DNA of 46,903 nucleotides, from positions 1-46,903 of the forward strand of contig DAHXNV010000015.1 of assembly GCA_027365225.1 (NCBI GenBank). Direction: 5' to 3'. Shown here piece by piece: positions 25,946-36,097 of this stretch (positions within the stretch are counted from its first letter, which is position 1; every line of letters begins with the position of its first letter). The stretch comes from Gammaproteobacteria bacterium. GTDB taxonomy: Bacteria > Pseudomonadota > Gammaproteobacteria > Steroidobacterales > Steroidobacteraceae. The position numbers and the translations under genes were made by a program. Under the pieces are notes generated by a model. The model saw nothing but the letters and a program-made list of their open reading frames with translations. It did not search any database and was not told the DNA's origin.

Positions 25946-27412
25946 TCAGGACACCCGGTAGTTGGGCGCCTCCTTCGTGATGCTGACGTCGTGCACGTGG
26001 CTCTCGCGGATGCCGGCCGCGGTTACGCGCACGAATACCGGCTGGGTGCGCATTTCCGTGATGTTGTGACTGCCCGTATAGCCCATGGCCGCGCGCAGCC
26101 CGCCCGCCAGCTGCTGCAGGATCGCCACCAGGCTGCCTTTGTACGGCACCCGCCCCTCGACGCCCTCCGGCACGAGCTTCTCGAGCTCCGTGGCGGCATC
26201 CTGGAAGTAACGGTCCGCGGAACCGTGGCGCTCGGCCATGGCGCCGAGCGAGCCCATGCCGCGATATGACTTGTAGGAGGCGCCCTGGTAGAGTTCCACA
26301 TCCCCGGGAGACTCCTCGGTGCCGGCAAACAGGCTGCCGATCATGACCGCGTGCGCGCCGGCGACGATCGCCTTGGCGAGGTCGCCCGAGAAGCGGATCC
26401 CGCCGTCGGAAATCAGCGTCACATCGCTGTCACGCAGTGCTTCGGCTATGTTGGCGACCGCCGAGATCTGCGGCACGCCCACACCGGCGACGATGCGCGT
26501 CGTGCAGATCGATCCCGGACCGATGCCGACCTTGACGGCGTCGGTCCCGGCAGCGACCAACGCCCGCGCCGCCTCGGCAGTGGCGATATTGCCGGCGATC
26601 ACCTGCTGATCGGGCCAGCGCTTCTTGATGCGCTCGATCGTGCCGATCACTCCGCGGGAGTGGCCGTGAGCGGTGTCGACCACCACCACGTCCACGCCGG
26701 ATTCGCGCAAGGCGGCCACGCGATCCAGGGTGTCGGCGGTCGTGCCGACGGCGGCCCCGACGCGCAGCCGGCCGCTCTCATCCTTGCAGGCGCGCGGGAA
26801 TTCCCGCGCCTTCTGAATGTCCTTGACCGTGATCATCCCGGCCAGCTCCTGAGCGTCATTGACCACGAGCACCTTCTCGATGCGGTGCTTGTGCAGCAGA
26901 GCCAACACCTCTTCCTTGGGGGTCGTCTCGCGCACGGTGATCAGGCGCTCCCTCGGGGTCATGACCGAGGAGACCGGCGCGTCGAGCTTCTCTTCGAAGC
27001 GCAGATCGCGATGTGTGACGATGCCCACGACCTTCTTGCCGAGCACGACCGGAACGCCGGAGATGCCCCGCGAGCGCGTCAGGTCGAGGACTTCGCGGAT
27101 GGTCATGGTCGGCGGCACCGTGATCGGATCCTTGATCAGGCCGCTCTCGAACTTCTTTACGCGTCCGACCTCGCGCGCCTGGGCTTCGATGCTCATGCTC
27201 TTGTGAACGATGCCGATGCCGCCCTCCTGGGCGATGGTGATCGCCAGCCGCGCCTCGGTGACGGTGTCCATGGCGGCCGAGAGCAGCGGCACGTTCAGGC
27301 GGATGCGCCGGGTCAGTTGCGTGGAGAGGTCCACCTCGCGGGGCAGAACCTCGGAATAGGCGGGCACGAGCAGGACGTCGTCGAACGTCAGAGCTTCTTC
27401 GAGGATTCGCAT
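25946..27412 (-). CDS. guaB: Inosine-5'-monophosphate dehydrogenase
   Basis: GuaB oxidises IMP to XMP with NAD, the committed step to guanine nucleotides. The 488-residue length equals E. coli GuaB. The TIM barrel is split by two CBS domains (about residues 95-205). The active-site loop is [16 protein letters not shown], and the flap follows at [14 protein letters not shown]. The frame stays open upstream to 27697, but [20 protein letters not shown] from the ATG at 27412 is the standard N-terminus. No Shine-Dalgarno sequence precedes it, and the promoter lies so close that the mRNA may be leaderless. Confidence 0.97.
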   Translation of the reverse strand: MRILEEALTFDDVLLVPAYSEVLPREVDLSTQLTRRIRLNVPLLSAAMDTVTEARLAITIAQEGGIGIVHKSMSIEAQAREVGRVKKFESGLIKDPITVPPTMTIREVLDLTRSRGISGVPVVLGKKVVGIVTHRDLRFEEKLDAPVSSVMTPRERLITVRETTPKEEVLALLHKHRIEKVLVVNDAQELAGMITVKDIQKAREFPRACKDESGRLRVGAAVGTTADTLDRVAALRESGVDVVVVDTAHGHSRGVIGTIERIKKRWPDQQVIAGNIATAEAARALVAAGTDAVKVGIGPGSICTTRIVAGVGVPQISAVANIAEALRDSDVTLISDGGIRFSGDLAKAIVAGAHAVMIGSLFAGTEESPGDVELYQGASYKSYRGMGSLGAMAERHGSADRYFQDAATELEKLVPEGVEGRVPYKGSLVAILQQLAGGLRAAMGYTGSHNITEMRTQPVFVRVTAAGIRESHVHDVSITKEAPNYRVS

Positions 27413-27417
27413 AGCTA

Positions 27418-27446
27418 ATTCTACGCATGGGGCGCCTGGGGGTAAA
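27418..27446 (-). promoter_or_regulatory. Probable guaB promoter
   Basis: On the minus strand TTTACC (27446-27441) and TAGAAT (27423-27418) are spaced by exactly 17 bp. The -10 box matches the consensus at 5 of 6 positions and ends 5 bp before the guaB ATG. The predicted start of transcription therefore falls on or next to the start codon. The whole guaB-xseA divergent gap is only 58 bp. Confidence 0.5.
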
Positions 27447-27470
27447 CCTCGGTGGTATCGTGGATCCCAT

Positions 27471-28868
27471 ATGTCGAGCGCAGATCCGAGCGGATTCGAG
27501 GCCAATACTCCCGTTCCGAGGGTTTTCACCGTTGCCCGCCTGAATCGGGAGGTACGCACACTGCTCGAGCGTGGCCTCGGGGTGGTGTGGGTCGAGGGGG
27601 AACTGTCGAACCTTGCCCAGCCCGTCTCGGGCCATTGGTACTTCTCGCTCAAGGACCGGGAGGCGCAGGTGCGCTGCGCGATGTTCCGCGCGCGCAATGC
27701 CGCCGTCGCGTTCGCACCGAAGGCAGGTCAGCAGGTGCTGGCGCGCGGGCGCGTCAGCCTGTACGAGCCGCGCGGGGATTACCAGCTGATCGTCGAGCAG
27801 CTCGAGGAGGCCGGTATCGGCGCCTTGCAGCGCGAGTTCGAGCGGCTCAAGGCAAAGCTCGCGGCCGAGGGGCTGTTCGCACGGGAGGTCAAGCGCCCCC
27901 TGCCGCGGTTTCCCCGCCGTATCGGCGTCGTCACGTCGCCGACCGGTGCGGCCATCCGGGACGTGCTCAATATCCTCGGGCGCCGGTTTCCCCCGGCCGA
28001 GGTGCGGGTGTATCCCGTGCCGGTGCAGGGTGCGGCGGCCGCGCCGGCAATCGTCGAGGCCCTCGCGCTCGCCTCCGAGCGAGCCGACTGCGATGTGCTG
28101 ATCCTGGCGCGCGGTGGCGGCTCACTCGAGGATCTCTGGGCATTCAACGACGAGCGGGTCGCGCGCGCGATCCGCGCCTGCTCGCTTGCGGTCATCAGCG
28201 GCGTGGGACACGAAATCGATTTCACGATTGCCGATTTTGCCGCCGATGCGCGCGCGCCGACCCCGTCGGGCGCCGCGGAGATGGCCGTACCTGACCGCGC
28301 GGCGCTGCTCGAGGCCCTCGCCCGCACCGGGGCGCGTCTTGCCACCGGGATGCGTCGGGAGTTGCGTGTGGCCGTGAGCCGCATGGATTCCGTGGGCGCG
28401 CGGTTGAGGCTGGCACACCCTGGACTGCGGTTGGCGCATCAAGGGCAGCGACTCGACGACCTCGAGCTGCGGCTTGCGGCCGCCCTGCGGGGCAGCCTGC
28501 AGGGCGCGCAGCACCGCCTGTCCCGGCTGGAGGCGCGGCTCCAGCCGCACTCCCCGCAGCGCCTCGCCGGCGATCTACGGGTCCGTATCGAGCGCCTGAC
28601 GACACGGCTGAAGTACGCAATGGACGGCGAGCTGTCGCGGCTGCTGCACAGGCTGGATCTGGCGCAGCGCACGCTCCAGACCGCCAGTGCGCTGGCAACC
28701 CTGGCACGCGGTTTTGCCATCGTGACGCGCGCCGACGGTACGCTCGTGACCGATGCGGCGGCAGTCTCTCCCGGCGAGCAGATCGAGACGCGTCTGGCGA
28801 GCGGGCGCCTGCGCTCGCGCGTCATCGCCGTGACGGGCCCGCGGACCGACTCGGGGTCCAAGACCTGA
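27471..28868 (+). CDS. xseA: Exodeoxyribonuclease VII large subunit
   Basis: XseA is the catalytic subunit of exonuclease VII, which degrades single-stranded DNA. The 465-residue product has the N-terminal OB domain ([20 protein letters not shown]). The catalytic region follows, with [36 protein letters not shown] and [19 protein letters not shown] long coiled-coil C-terminal part completes it. It is divergent from guaB, as in E. coli. The small subunit gene xseB is not in the window. Confidence 0.96.
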   Translation: MSSADPSGFEANTPVPRVFTVARLNREVRTLLERGLGVVWVEGELSNLAQPVSGHWYFSLKDREAQVRCAMFRARNAAVAFAPKAGQQVLARGRVSLYEPRGDYQLIVEQLEEAGIGALQREFERLKAKLAAEGLFAREVKRPLPRFPRRIGVVTSPTGAAIRDVLNILGRRFPPAEVRVYPVPVQGAAAAPAIVEALALASERADCDVLILARGGGSLEDLWAFNDERVARAIRACSLAVISGVGHEIDFTIADFAADARAPTPSGAAEMAVPDRAALLEALARTGARLATGMRRELRVAVSRMDSVGARLRLAHPGLRLAHQGQRLDDLELRLAAALRGSLQGAQHRLSRLEARLQPHSPQRLAGDLRVRIERLTTRLKYAMDGELSRLLHRLDLAQRTLQTASALATLARGFAIVTRADGTLVTDAAAVSPGEQIETRLASGRLRSRVIAVTGPRTDSGSKT

Positions 28869-28872
28869 CGGC

Positions 28873-29325
28873 ATGTCGAGCGATGTACATTTCATGCGGC
28901 TGGCGCTGCAGCAGGCCGAGCGGGCCGGACGATGCGCGGAGGTGCCGGTGGGGGCGGTGCTGGTGCGGGACGGAGTGCTCGTCGCACAAGGGGCCAACTG
29001 CCCGATCGGCACGTGCGATCCGACGGCGCACGCGGAAATCATCGCGCTGCGCGCCGGCGGTCAGGCGCTCGGCACGTATCGGCTGAATGGTACCACGCTG
29101 TATGTCACCCTCGAGCCGTGCGCGATGTGCGCGGCGGCGATCGTACACGCCCGCGTGCGCCGGCTCGTGTTCGGCGCGTGGGATGCGCGTGCGGGAGCGG
29201 CCGGCAGCACCGTGAATCTGTTCGCGCTGCCGGCGCTGAACCACCGCGTCGACATCTTCGGGGGCGTGCTGATGGAGGAATGCGCGGCACTGCTGAAGGG
29301 CTTTTTCGACGCGCGCCGCCCTTGA
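28873..29325 (+). CDS. tadA: tRNA-specific adenosine deaminase
   Basis: TadA deaminates A34 of tRNA-Arg(ACG) to inosine. The 150-residue protein has the zinc site H53-A-E55 in TAHAEIIALR, with C83 and C86 in LEPCAMCAAAI, and the family segment GAWDARAGAAGS. It starts 4 bp after xseA, so the two genes are probably co-transcribed. It converges with mltF 27 bp later. Confidence 0.95.
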   Translation: MSSDVHFMRLALQQAERAGRCAEVPVGAVLVRDGVLVAQGANCPIGTCDPTAHAEIIALRAGGQALGTYRLNGTTLYVTLEPCAMCAAAIVHARVRRLVFGAWDARAGAAGSTVNLFALPALNHRVDIFGGVLMEECAALLKGFFDARRP

Positions 29326-29352
29326 GCCGCCGGCGCGCTGCGGCCCGCCGCC

Positions 29353-30798
29353 TCAGCTTCCCGACACGGTGGGCGAGCGCTCGACGGGCTTGGTGTCGGC
29401 GGTCTCGATGATGCCCTCCTCGGGCGGTTGCCACTCGAGCAGGTGCAGGAACTCGCGCACGCGCGCGACGTATATGACCGGCTGCCAGCCCTGAGCGTAG
29501 CCGTATTCGGTTTGCATGTACCAGCGTGGCACGGTGAGCAGCGGCAGCACGTGACTGACCTGCTTCCAGGAGTCGGGGTTCTTGCCGAGCCGCTGCGCGA
29601 GGACGCGCGCGTCTTCGACGTGTCCGAAACCAACATTGTAGGAGGCTACCGCGAACCAGATCCGATCGGGCTCGGGGATGTGATCGGGCCACATCTTGAG
29701 CACCTGGGCGAAGTAGCGCGCGCCGGCGAAGATGCTCGCCTTGGCGTTGGCGCGATCGGCCACGCCCATCTCCTGCGCCGTGTCGGCGGTGAGCATCATG
29801 ACACCCTTGGCTCCAGTGGCCGAGATAGCCCTGGGATTCCAACGCGATTCCTGAAATCCCATCGCCGCGAGCAGCCGCCAGTCGAGGTGATAGCGCGCGG
29901 CGGCTTCCTTGAACCAAGGCTCATAGCGCGGCAGGCGCTCGAGGAAGTCGACCTCGAACAGGTGCGGCTGCCTGATCAGGAACGAAGTCGCGTTCCCGGA
30001 ATCCTTGCGCATCAGCTTGTTGAGCTGCCCCGATCGGCGCAGCGAGTTGAAGAAGCCGTTAACCACGCGCAGCAGCTCGGGCGCATCCCGGCGCACGACC
30101 CACTGTACCGGACGTCGCTGAGGCAGCGTGAATGCGACGCGGACATCCGGGTACAAGTAATACGCGTAACCGTACGCCCGCGCATCCACGACGGCATATC
30201 CCGCCCGTCCGCTCGCGACGTCCTGCAGCGGCGATTCCTCGCCTGTCGTGCCTGCCCATTTCAGGAAGGGAGCGAGCCGTTTCAGCTTCTGGAGAACATC
30301 GACCTGCGGACTGCCGGCCCGGACCACGAGCTTGGCATATTGCAGCTGCGGCAGCCCGGTCGGGGCCTGCTCGCCCTGGCGGTAGATCACCAGCTGGGGA
30401 ATCTGCGCATAAGGAGCGGCGGGTTCGCCGACGTGCTGCCACGCGGCATCGGCAGTGATCTGGGCGGCCGCGATATCGGCGCGGCCCGACGCCAGCGCAG
30501 CCTGCAAGGCCGCCTCGTCCGGTACCGTGAGGATCTTCAGGCGGACGCCGAGCTCATCGGCGAACTTGCGTGCCAAGTCGTAGTCGAGGCCCGTCGGTCC
30601 CTGCGGCCCGATGTAGTAGCAAGTAGGCAGATTGAGCGTGACCACCCGCAGCTCGCCCTGCGCACGAATCCGGTCCAAGAGCGTGCGCGTGGTCGAGCCC
30701 TGCACGAGCATCGCCATAGCCGAAACGGCCGCGATCGTCCCGAGCCGGTAGGCGGTACGTCCGAGGCGTGAGCCCATCCGTTTTGGCGCCAAGGGCAT
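29353..30798 (-). CDS. mltF: Membrane-bound lytic murein transglycosylase F
   Basis: MltF cleaves peptidoglycan and is attached to the outer membrane. The 481-residue product has an N-terminal hydrophobic segment. A periplasmic solute-binding-like domain comes next (about residues 45-270, TGLDYDLARKFADELGVRL). The SLT catalytic domain carries the glutamate E317 in AMGFQESRWNP, with GVMMLTADTAQEMGV following. I chose the ATG at 30798; the ATG at 30777 is also possible. tadA, mltF and purL are near neighbours in E. coli too. Confidence 0.93.
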   Translation of the reverse strand: MPLAPKRMGSRLGRTAYRLGTIAAVSAMAMLVQGSTTRTLLDRIRAQGELRVVTLNLPTCYYIGPQGPTGLDYDLARKFADELGVRLKILTVPDEAALQAALASGRADIAAAQITADAAWQHVGEPAAPYAQIPQLVIYRQGEQAPTGLPQLQYAKLVVRAGSPQVDVLQKLKRLAPFLKWAGTTGEESPLQDVASGRAGYAVVDARAYGYAYYLYPDVRVAFTLPQRRPVQWVVRRDAPELLRVVNGFFNSLRRSGQLNKLMRKDSGNATSFLIRQPHLFEVDFLERLPRYEPWFKEAAARYHLDWRLLAAMGFQESRWNPRAISATGAKGVMMLTADTAQEMGVADRANAKASIFAGARYFAQVLKMWPDHIPEPDRIWFAVASYNVGFGHVEDARVLAQRLGKNPDSWKQVSHVLPLLTVPRWYMQTEYGYAQGWQPVIYVARVREFLHLLEWQPPEEGIIETADTKPVERSPTVSGS

Positions 30799-30824
30799 AC
30801 TCCATGGAGGCAAAAAACCTGGCC

Positions 30825-30830
30825 TATAGT
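30825..30830 (+). promoter_or_regulatory. Probable -10 box of tRNA-Ser
   Basis: TATAGT lies 14 bp before the mature tRNA 5' end, the right distance for a short 5' leader. No good -35 hexamer is visible at 17 bp. Confidence 0.4.
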
Positions 30831-30844
30831 ACCATCGCCCGCCC

Positions 30845-31150
<306 letters not shown>

Positions 31151-31388
31151 GTAGGCTTTCGAGCAAGTCTAGGCGCGTAATCGTCGCCCGGCAGATTCGG
31201 CGAAGGATGCTCACTGTAGGTTCACCAGCGCCGCACCCCGCGGGCCGATGGGGGGACGCGGCGCGGCCCCCATCGCCCGGGCGGTCTGACCGTGCCGCCG
31301 GGCTCGCAAGCAGCGCCTGGGCCGCCCCTGCGCGGCGCCTCGCGGGACTGCGCTGGCCGACCGATGGCGGTGCCGGCTCCGGGCGCAC

Positions 31389-32312
31389 TCAGCCGAGCGG
31401 TTTGTGCGCGGTCAGGTACAGCATGCGATCGGTGCTGATTCCCGTGGGATCCTCGACCAGCGGCCGCATGCTCCGCTCGAATAACTGCCGTTCTTCGGCG
31501 GTGAAATGCTCGGCCATGATGGCCGTCAGGGGCGGGGCGAGCGGATGCGGGGAGCTGTTGATGAACACGTCCCACGAGCGCACGATCGAGGGAAAGGTAT
31601 CGATGTGCAGTTCCAGATGCAGCTCTGGGAAGCCGGCGCTCTTGGCGAACTGGATCACGTCGCGTTCCGAATAGTTGGCAATCGGGCTGCTGCGGATCTT
31701 TTCCTCCGTGTCCGGATATTGCGCGGCCTTCCAGCGATGCAGCAGCGTCATGAACGGGCTCACGCCTTCGGGCGGCTTGGACTCTATGACCGTGCGGATG
31801 GCAGATGCCGCCAGCGCTTCATCCATAAATACCGGCTCGGCGAGCGAGATTCGTCCGCCGGGCTTGAGGATCCGATGGAATTCACGCAGCGCGGCAGTTT
31901 TGTCCGCAACGTAGGCTAAAACGGAACGGGTGACGACGACGTCGACGGATGCGTCGGCTATGTCATCGAGCCGATCAGCCGGACAATGCAGAAAGGTGCA
32001 CTGGTCGCGCACGCCACGCTCGAGCGCCTGTGCCTCGGCATGGCGCAGCATCGGCTCGGACACATCGGTCAGCAAGACCCGCAGCGTCGAGCCCACGCGC
32101 TCGATGGCTCGAAGAGCGACGACCCCCTCGCCCGTACCGACGTCCACCAGCGTCTGCCCGGGGCGAAGCTGTGCGCCGTCGAGCAATCGCTCGACATAAC
32201 GGTCAACCGCCGCTCGCATGACCAGTTGGAACTGCGTGTCGTCCCCGTGCCGCCGGTGCAGCAGCCATTGCGACCACTGGTCTTCCGCCGGAATCTTGGC
32301 CTCACCGCCCAT
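31389..32312 (-). CDS. SAM-dependent class I methyltransferase
   Basis: The 307-residue product has motif I LVDVGTGEGVVALRAI, motif II RVLLTDVSEPMLRHA and the post-motif segment VDVVVTRSVLAYVADKTAALREFHRILKPGG. This is the UbiE-like small-molecule type. The C-terminal part (about residues 190-300) is helical and not recognised. The substrate is unknown. I chose the ATG at 32312, which begins close to the conserved fold; the frame is open to 32519 with a low-complexity leader. It stands alone between the tRNA-Ser repeats and a universal stress gene. Confidence 0.75.
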   Translation of the reverse strand: MGGEAKIPAEDQWSQWLLHRRHGDDTQFQLVMRAAVDRYVERLLDGAQLRPGQTLVDVGTGEGVVALRAIERVGSTLRVLLTDVSEPMLRHAEAQALERGVRDQCTFLHCPADRLDDIADASVDVVVTRSVLAYVADKTAALREFHRILKPGGRISLAEPVFMDEALAASAIRTVIESKPPEGVSPFMTLLHRWKAAQYPDTEEKIRSSPIANYSERDVIQFAKSAGFPELHLELHIDTFPSIVRSWDVFINSSPHPLAPPLTAIMAEHFTAEERQLFERSMRPLVEDPTGISTDRMLYLTAHKPLG

Positions 32313-32579
32313 GCCCCGCCCCGAGCCGCCTATTGTGAAGCGCGCATTGTATTCGAGGGCGCGCGTGGATGTGACTGCGGCTGTGGCGGGGTCTCGCCGG
32401 GCAGCTCGTGCATCGAGCCGGTGGAGGCAGGCGTGCCGCGCTTGGCCGTCATGCGAAGCGTGCCAGTGCGTACCGTGAGCGCCGTGCCCTAGAAGTTCAT
32501 CTGACGCTGGGGGAGGCACGCCATCGTGTCGGAGCGCAGATGACCGATGCGGTGGGCGCAGGTGCGCACAGTGCGCCGC

Positions 32580-33041
32580 TCAGGCGGCGTGCTGCGGCTG
32601 CGGCACGCGCAACAACAGCACGGGGACCGGCGAGTGATGCATGATGTATTCGGCGTTGCTGCCGAGCAGCAGGCGAGTGATGCCGCGCCGTCCATGCGTG
32701 CCGCAGACGATCAGGTCGGCGGGCCATTGTCGGGCGCGCCGCACGACGCACTCCCCGACCGGCACGCCGAGTTCCTCGATGAGCGCGGTGTGCACCGCAA
32801 TGCCGCCGGCGCGTACCTGCTGCGCGGCCTGCTCGAGCAGCTCCGCGCCGACCTCGCGCAGCGCCTTCGCTCCGGCATCGAGATTGACCGCGGCGATGTC
32901 GCCGGCGGCGACCGGCCATTTGTCGACCACGTGCAGCAGCAGGATCTCGGCGCCTTGGTCGCGCGCCACGCTGATCGCTTCGCGCAGGCCGCGCTCGGAG
33001 GTCGAGCCGCTGCCGATCGGGACGAGGATTTTCTTATACAT
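32580..33041 (-). CDS. Universal stress protein, UspA family
   Basis: The 153-residue product is a single UspA domain. It starts with the usual KKILVPIGSGSTSERGL. It has the nucleotide-binding motif GTHGRRGITRLLLGS, in the G-2x-G-9x-G-S form that marks ATP-binding members. NAEYIMHHSPVPVLLLR follows at the end. The physiological role cannot be told. A small membrane-protein gene lies 33 bp upstream on the same strand, so the two may be co-transcribed. Confidence 0.92.
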   Translation of the reverse strand: MYKKILVPIGSGSTSERGLREAISVARDQGAEILLLHVVDKWPVAAGDIAAVNLDAGAKALREVGAELLEQAAQQVRAGGIAVHTALIEELGVPVGECVVRRARQWPADLIVCGTHGRRGITRLLLGSNAEYIMHHSPVPVLLLRVPQPQHAA

Positions 33042-33074
33042 TCTCGGCCTCGCGATGATTGGAGCGGATACAGA

Positions 33075-33323
33075 TTACCCTCGCTCGATCCGCGCGGCAC
33101 GCCCCTGCTCGTGGATCCGGGTCCGCCAGCGCCGTATGGCCACGACGACCCAGATCGCCTCCACCACGCCGAACGGCCATGCGCCTTGTAGGAATCCGTA
33201 AACCGATGCCAGAGCGCAGCCGGCGGCGAACCCCAGGACGTAAATCGGGCGGCGCGCCTCGAGCGCGTAGAACACGAGCATCGCCGCCACCGCGAACAGT
33301 CCGAACAGGGTCAGGGGCCGCAT
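33075..33323 (-). CDS. Small hypothetical membrane protein
   Basis: The 82-residue protein has about three hydrophobic segments: LTLFGLFAVAAMLVFYAL, YVLGFAAGCALASVYGFL and WPFGVVEAIWVVVAI. It ends in a basic tail, RRWRTRIHEQGRAARIERG. I do not recognise a named family. GC-rich third positions and tight spacing to the stress gene downstream support it as a real gene. Confidence 0.65.
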   Translation of the reverse strand: MRPLTLFGLFAVAAMLVFYALEARRPIYVLGFAAGCALASVYGFLQGAWPFGVVEAIWVVVAIRRWRTRIHEQGRAARIERG

Positions 33324-33360
33324 CGATTCATTGTAGAGGGCGAGGGCATCGCGCGTGCGA

Positions 33361-33385
33361 TGCCTTTATTATGTAAAAAAAGGCA
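33361..33385. repeat. AT-rich inverted repeat in a divergent intergenic region
   Basis: TGCCTTT (33361-33367) and AAAGGCA (33379-33385) form a perfect 7-bp inverted repeat around an 11-bp AT-rich centre. It lies between the minus-strand membrane-protein gene and the plus-strand c-di-GMP gene. It could be an operator or a promoter element; nothing else supports a choice. Confidence 0.4.
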
Positions 33386-33408
33386 GGGAGCCGGCAGGTC
33401 GAGGGGAA

Positions 33409-33624
33409 ATGCCCTACGAACCGGCGGTTGCGGCGACTGTGAACGCCGTCGTCGTCTGGAGCGGACGGTTCTTATATGAACTGGGCTGGGCCAAGTTCGG
33501 CCATTGCGTGACCACGGTGTCGAGCGAGCGTGCCTTGAAGAGAGCGAGCCTGCGCGGCCTGAGCGCTGCCTGCGGCACGGTGTCCCGGGGGCTTGTGCCC
33601 GTAACCGGATTGCCCGGGCCATGA
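33409..33624 (+). CDS. Possible small ORF coupled to the downstream GGDEF-EAL gene
   Basis: A 71-codon frame starts at an ATG with GAGGGG a few bases upstream. It ends in a TGA overlapping the next gene's ATG (ATGA at 33621-33624). It begins MPYEPAVAATVNAVVVW and matches no family I know. The overlap and ribosome-binding site are the only positive evidence; third-position GC is somewhat lower than in neighbouring genes. It may equally be untranslated leader. Confidence 0.3.
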   Translation: MPYEPAVAATVNAVVVWSGRFLYELGWAKFGHCVTTVSSERALKRASLRGLSAACGTVSRGLVPVTGLPGP

Positions 33625-35978
33625 TCGTCGCGACGATCGGGGCCGGGGTCGTCCTGCTGGGGGCAATGGCCGCGGCGGCGGTCGCGAGGCGCGCGCATCC
33701 GGCGCTTGAGCCGCAGCGGGGGACCGAACCGGCTGCCCCGGTCGAGCAGATCCTGTTCTTGAACCGCATGTACTCGACGCTCGCGCAGACCAATCAGCTC
33801 ATCGCGCGCTGCGAGTGCGAGGCGGTTCTGTTCGATCGGCTCTGTCACATCGCCGTGCATTATGGGGAGCTGCGCCTCGCCTGGGTCGGGCGGGCCGAGC
33901 CGGACTCCGGGCAGATCAAGCCGCTCGCCCGCTGCAGCGCCTCGCCCGAATTCGAGCGCTACCTCGATGGCCTGACCGTGCATACCAGCGCTGCTCGGGC
34001 CGAAGGCCAAGGTCCGGGGGGCGAGGCGTGGCGGGAAGGCCATCCGGTGTTCGTCCAGGATTTTCGCGCCGACCCGCGCATGGCGCCGTGGCGCAGCGGC
34101 GGCGAGCGCGTTACGTGGGGCTCCTGCGCGGCGCTGCCGCTGCGCCGCGGCGGTGTGGTGTCCGCCGTGCTGTTGCTCTACGACACTCAGCCCCAGGCCT
34201 TCACGCACGCCGTCCGCGACCTGCTCGAGCGGATGGTGGCGGACATTGAATTCGCCCTCGACCGCTTCGATCTGGTGGCCGAGAAGGAGCGGGCGGCGGC
34301 GGAACTGCGCATCGCGGCGCTTGCCTTCGAGGCGAGCGGCGCGATGCTGGTGACGGACCCGCAGGGCAGGATATTGCGCGCCAATCCGGCGGTGTGCGCC
34401 GCGTGCGGGTACGCGCAGCAGGAGTTGATCGGTCAGGAACTGACTTTACTGCTGGTATCCGACCGCCCCTCGCCGGCGCTCGCGCAGTTGTTCGCCCAAG
34501 TGCGCGAGGGCGGGCGCTGGCAGGGCGAGTTGTGGGGCCGGCGCAGGAGCGGGGCGGAGTTTCCGCTGTGGATCTGCCTGACCGGCGTGAGCGACGGCGC
34601 GCGTTGGACGCATTACATCGCGAGCCTGACGGATCTGTCGGATCAGAGGGACACCGAGCAGCGTATCTCGCGGCTGCTGAACTTCGATGCCCTCACCGGA
34701 TTGCCGAACCGGCGCCTGATGCTCGATCGGCTGCGCTCCGCCGTGCACTGGGCCGAGCACGCCGGCGGCCACGGCGCGGCGCTGTTGATCGGTCTGGACA
34801 ACTTCCAGGCCGTCAATGACATTCTCGGGCACCAGGCGGGCGACATCCTGCTGCAGCAGACCGCCGAGCGGCTGCGGGGCGTGGTGCCCGGGGACGACCG
34901 GGTGGGGCGCGTCGGCGGCGATGAGTTCCTGGTGGTTCTGGAGGATCTCGGGACGCGCGGCGCCCTCGCCGAGGATGCCGCCCGGCGGGAGGCCGAGCAT
35001 CTGCTCGCGGTGATCCTCCAGTCGCACCTGATCGGCGGCCAGATCGTCTCCTGCTCGGCCAGCATCGGCGTTGCGCCCTGGGGTGGCGCCGCCGGCGCCG
35101 GTTTCAACGAGCTGCTCAAGCAAGCCGACGTGGCGTTGCACGCGGCCAAGGACGGCGGCCGCAACGGTGTGCGGGTGTTCTGCCCGGGGATGCAGCTCGC
35201 GCTCGAGCGCCGCTCGCGGCTCGAGTCGCGCCTGCGGCACGAGTTCAGCACCGAGCAGCTGCAGTTGTATTTCCAGCGCCGGGTCGATGCGCACGGCAAG
35301 ACCCTCGGGGCGGAGGCATTGCTGCGCTGGCACGATCCGCAGCGTGGCATCGTCTCGCCGCTCGAGCTGGTGCCCGTGGCCGAGGAAATCGGCCTGATTC
35401 ATCAGATCGGCCGCTGGGTGCTCGAGGAGGCCTGCCGGCAGTTGCAGCAGTGGTCGCGCACCGGCGGCCGGCGCGCTCTGAAACTGGCGGTGAACATCAG
35501 TCCCAAACAGCTCGCCGCCGCGGATTTCGTCGCCCTGGTGTCGGACATCGTCGCCCGCGCGTCCATCGATCCGCGCCTGCTCGAGCTCGAGATCACCGAG
35601 GCGCTGCCGATTCACGATTTCGACGAGGTGATCCCCAAGCTGCAGGCGCTGCGGCGGCTGGGAATCTCCTTCGCGATCGATGACTTCGGCATCGGCTACT
35701 CGTCGCTGTCCTACCTGCGGCGATTGCCCGTGACGGTGCTGAAGATCGACCGCAGTTTCGTCGCCGGCATGTCGCACGCGAGCGGGGAGACTCTGGTGCA
35801 CACCATCGTGCAGATGGCCCGCAGTCTGGAGTTGGAAGTCATCGCCGAGGGTGTCGAGACGCAATGGCAATGGGACACGCTGATCCGGCACAGCTGCGAG
35901 CAGTATCAGGGCTTTCTGTTCGGCCGGCCGGTGCCGATCGAAGTGTTTGAGCGTGAGTCGGCCGCGGGCGCCGCATGA
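33621..35978 (+). CDS. GAF-PAS-GGDEF-EAL cyclic di-GMP protein with a substituted GGDEF metal site
   Basis: The 785-residue product has one N-terminal membrane helix (about residues 3-22), a GAF domain (about 45-235), a PAS domain (about 245-365), a GGDEF domain (about 370-530) and an EAL domain (about 545-785). GGDEF is intact at 432-436. However, the first aspartate of the D-x-D metal segment is G391 (GLDNFQAVND), and the RxxD inhibitory site is absent (PGDD). The EAL domain keeps E565 (AEALLRW), NISPKQL, ELEITE, DDFGIGYSS, KIDRSFV and AEGVET. It is thus probably a phosphodiesterase; cyclase activity is doubtful. I chose the ATG at 33621 because it starts the membrane helix. Confidence 0.9.
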   Translation: MIVATIGAGVVLLGAMAAAAVARRAHPALEPQRGTEPAAPVEQILFLNRMYSTLAQTNQLIARCECEAVLFDRLCHIAVHYGELRLAWVGRAEPDSGQIKPLARCSASPEFERYLDGLTVHTSAARAEGQGPGGEAWREGHPVFVQDFRADPRMAPWRSGGERVTWGSCAALPLRRGGVVSAVLLLYDTQPQAFTHAVRDLLERMVADIEFALDRFDLVAEKERAAAELRIAALAFEASGAMLVTDPQGRILRANPAVCAACGYAQQELIGQELTLLLVSDRPSPALAQLFAQVREGGRWQGELWGRRRSGAEFPLWICLTGVSDGARWTHYIASLTDLSDQRDTEQRISRLLNFDALTGLPNRRLMLDRLRSAVHWAEHAGGHGAALLIGLDNFQAVNDILGHQAGDILLQQTAERLRGVVPGDDRVGRVGGDEFLVVLEDLGTRGALAEDAARREAEHLLAVILQSHLIGGQIVSCSASIGVAPWGGAAGAGFNELLKQADVALHAAKDGGRNGVRVFCPGMQLALERRSRLESRLRHEFSTEQLQLYFQRRVDAHGKTLGAEALLRWHDPQRGIVSPLELVPVAEEIGLIHQIGRWVLEEACRQLQQWSRTGGRRALKLAVNISPKQLAAADFVALVSDIVARASIDPRLLELEITEALPIHDFDEVIPKLQALRRLGISFAIDDFGIGYSSLSYLRRLPVTVLKIDRSFVAGMSHASGETLVHTIVQMARSLELEVIAEGVETQWQWDTLIRHSCEQYQGFLFGRPVPIEVFERESAAGAA

Positions 35979-36097
35979 GCGGCGCAGGATTCCGTGATCC
36001 GCATCACGCGCGCCCGGCCGTGCGGGCGCGCTGCCTTGGCGCGAACGCGACCGGATCGACAATTCCGCGGACACCGGTCGGCTAGGATGGCGGGCGA

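Noticed and set aside
24283-25980. 565-codon plus-strand open frame opposite guaA
   Set aside because: The minus-strand guaA has every catalytic motif; this frame has none.
25946-27697. Longer guaB starting at 27697
   Set aside because: The extra 95 residues are antisense to xseA and absent from the family; the ATG at 27412 gives the exact usual length.
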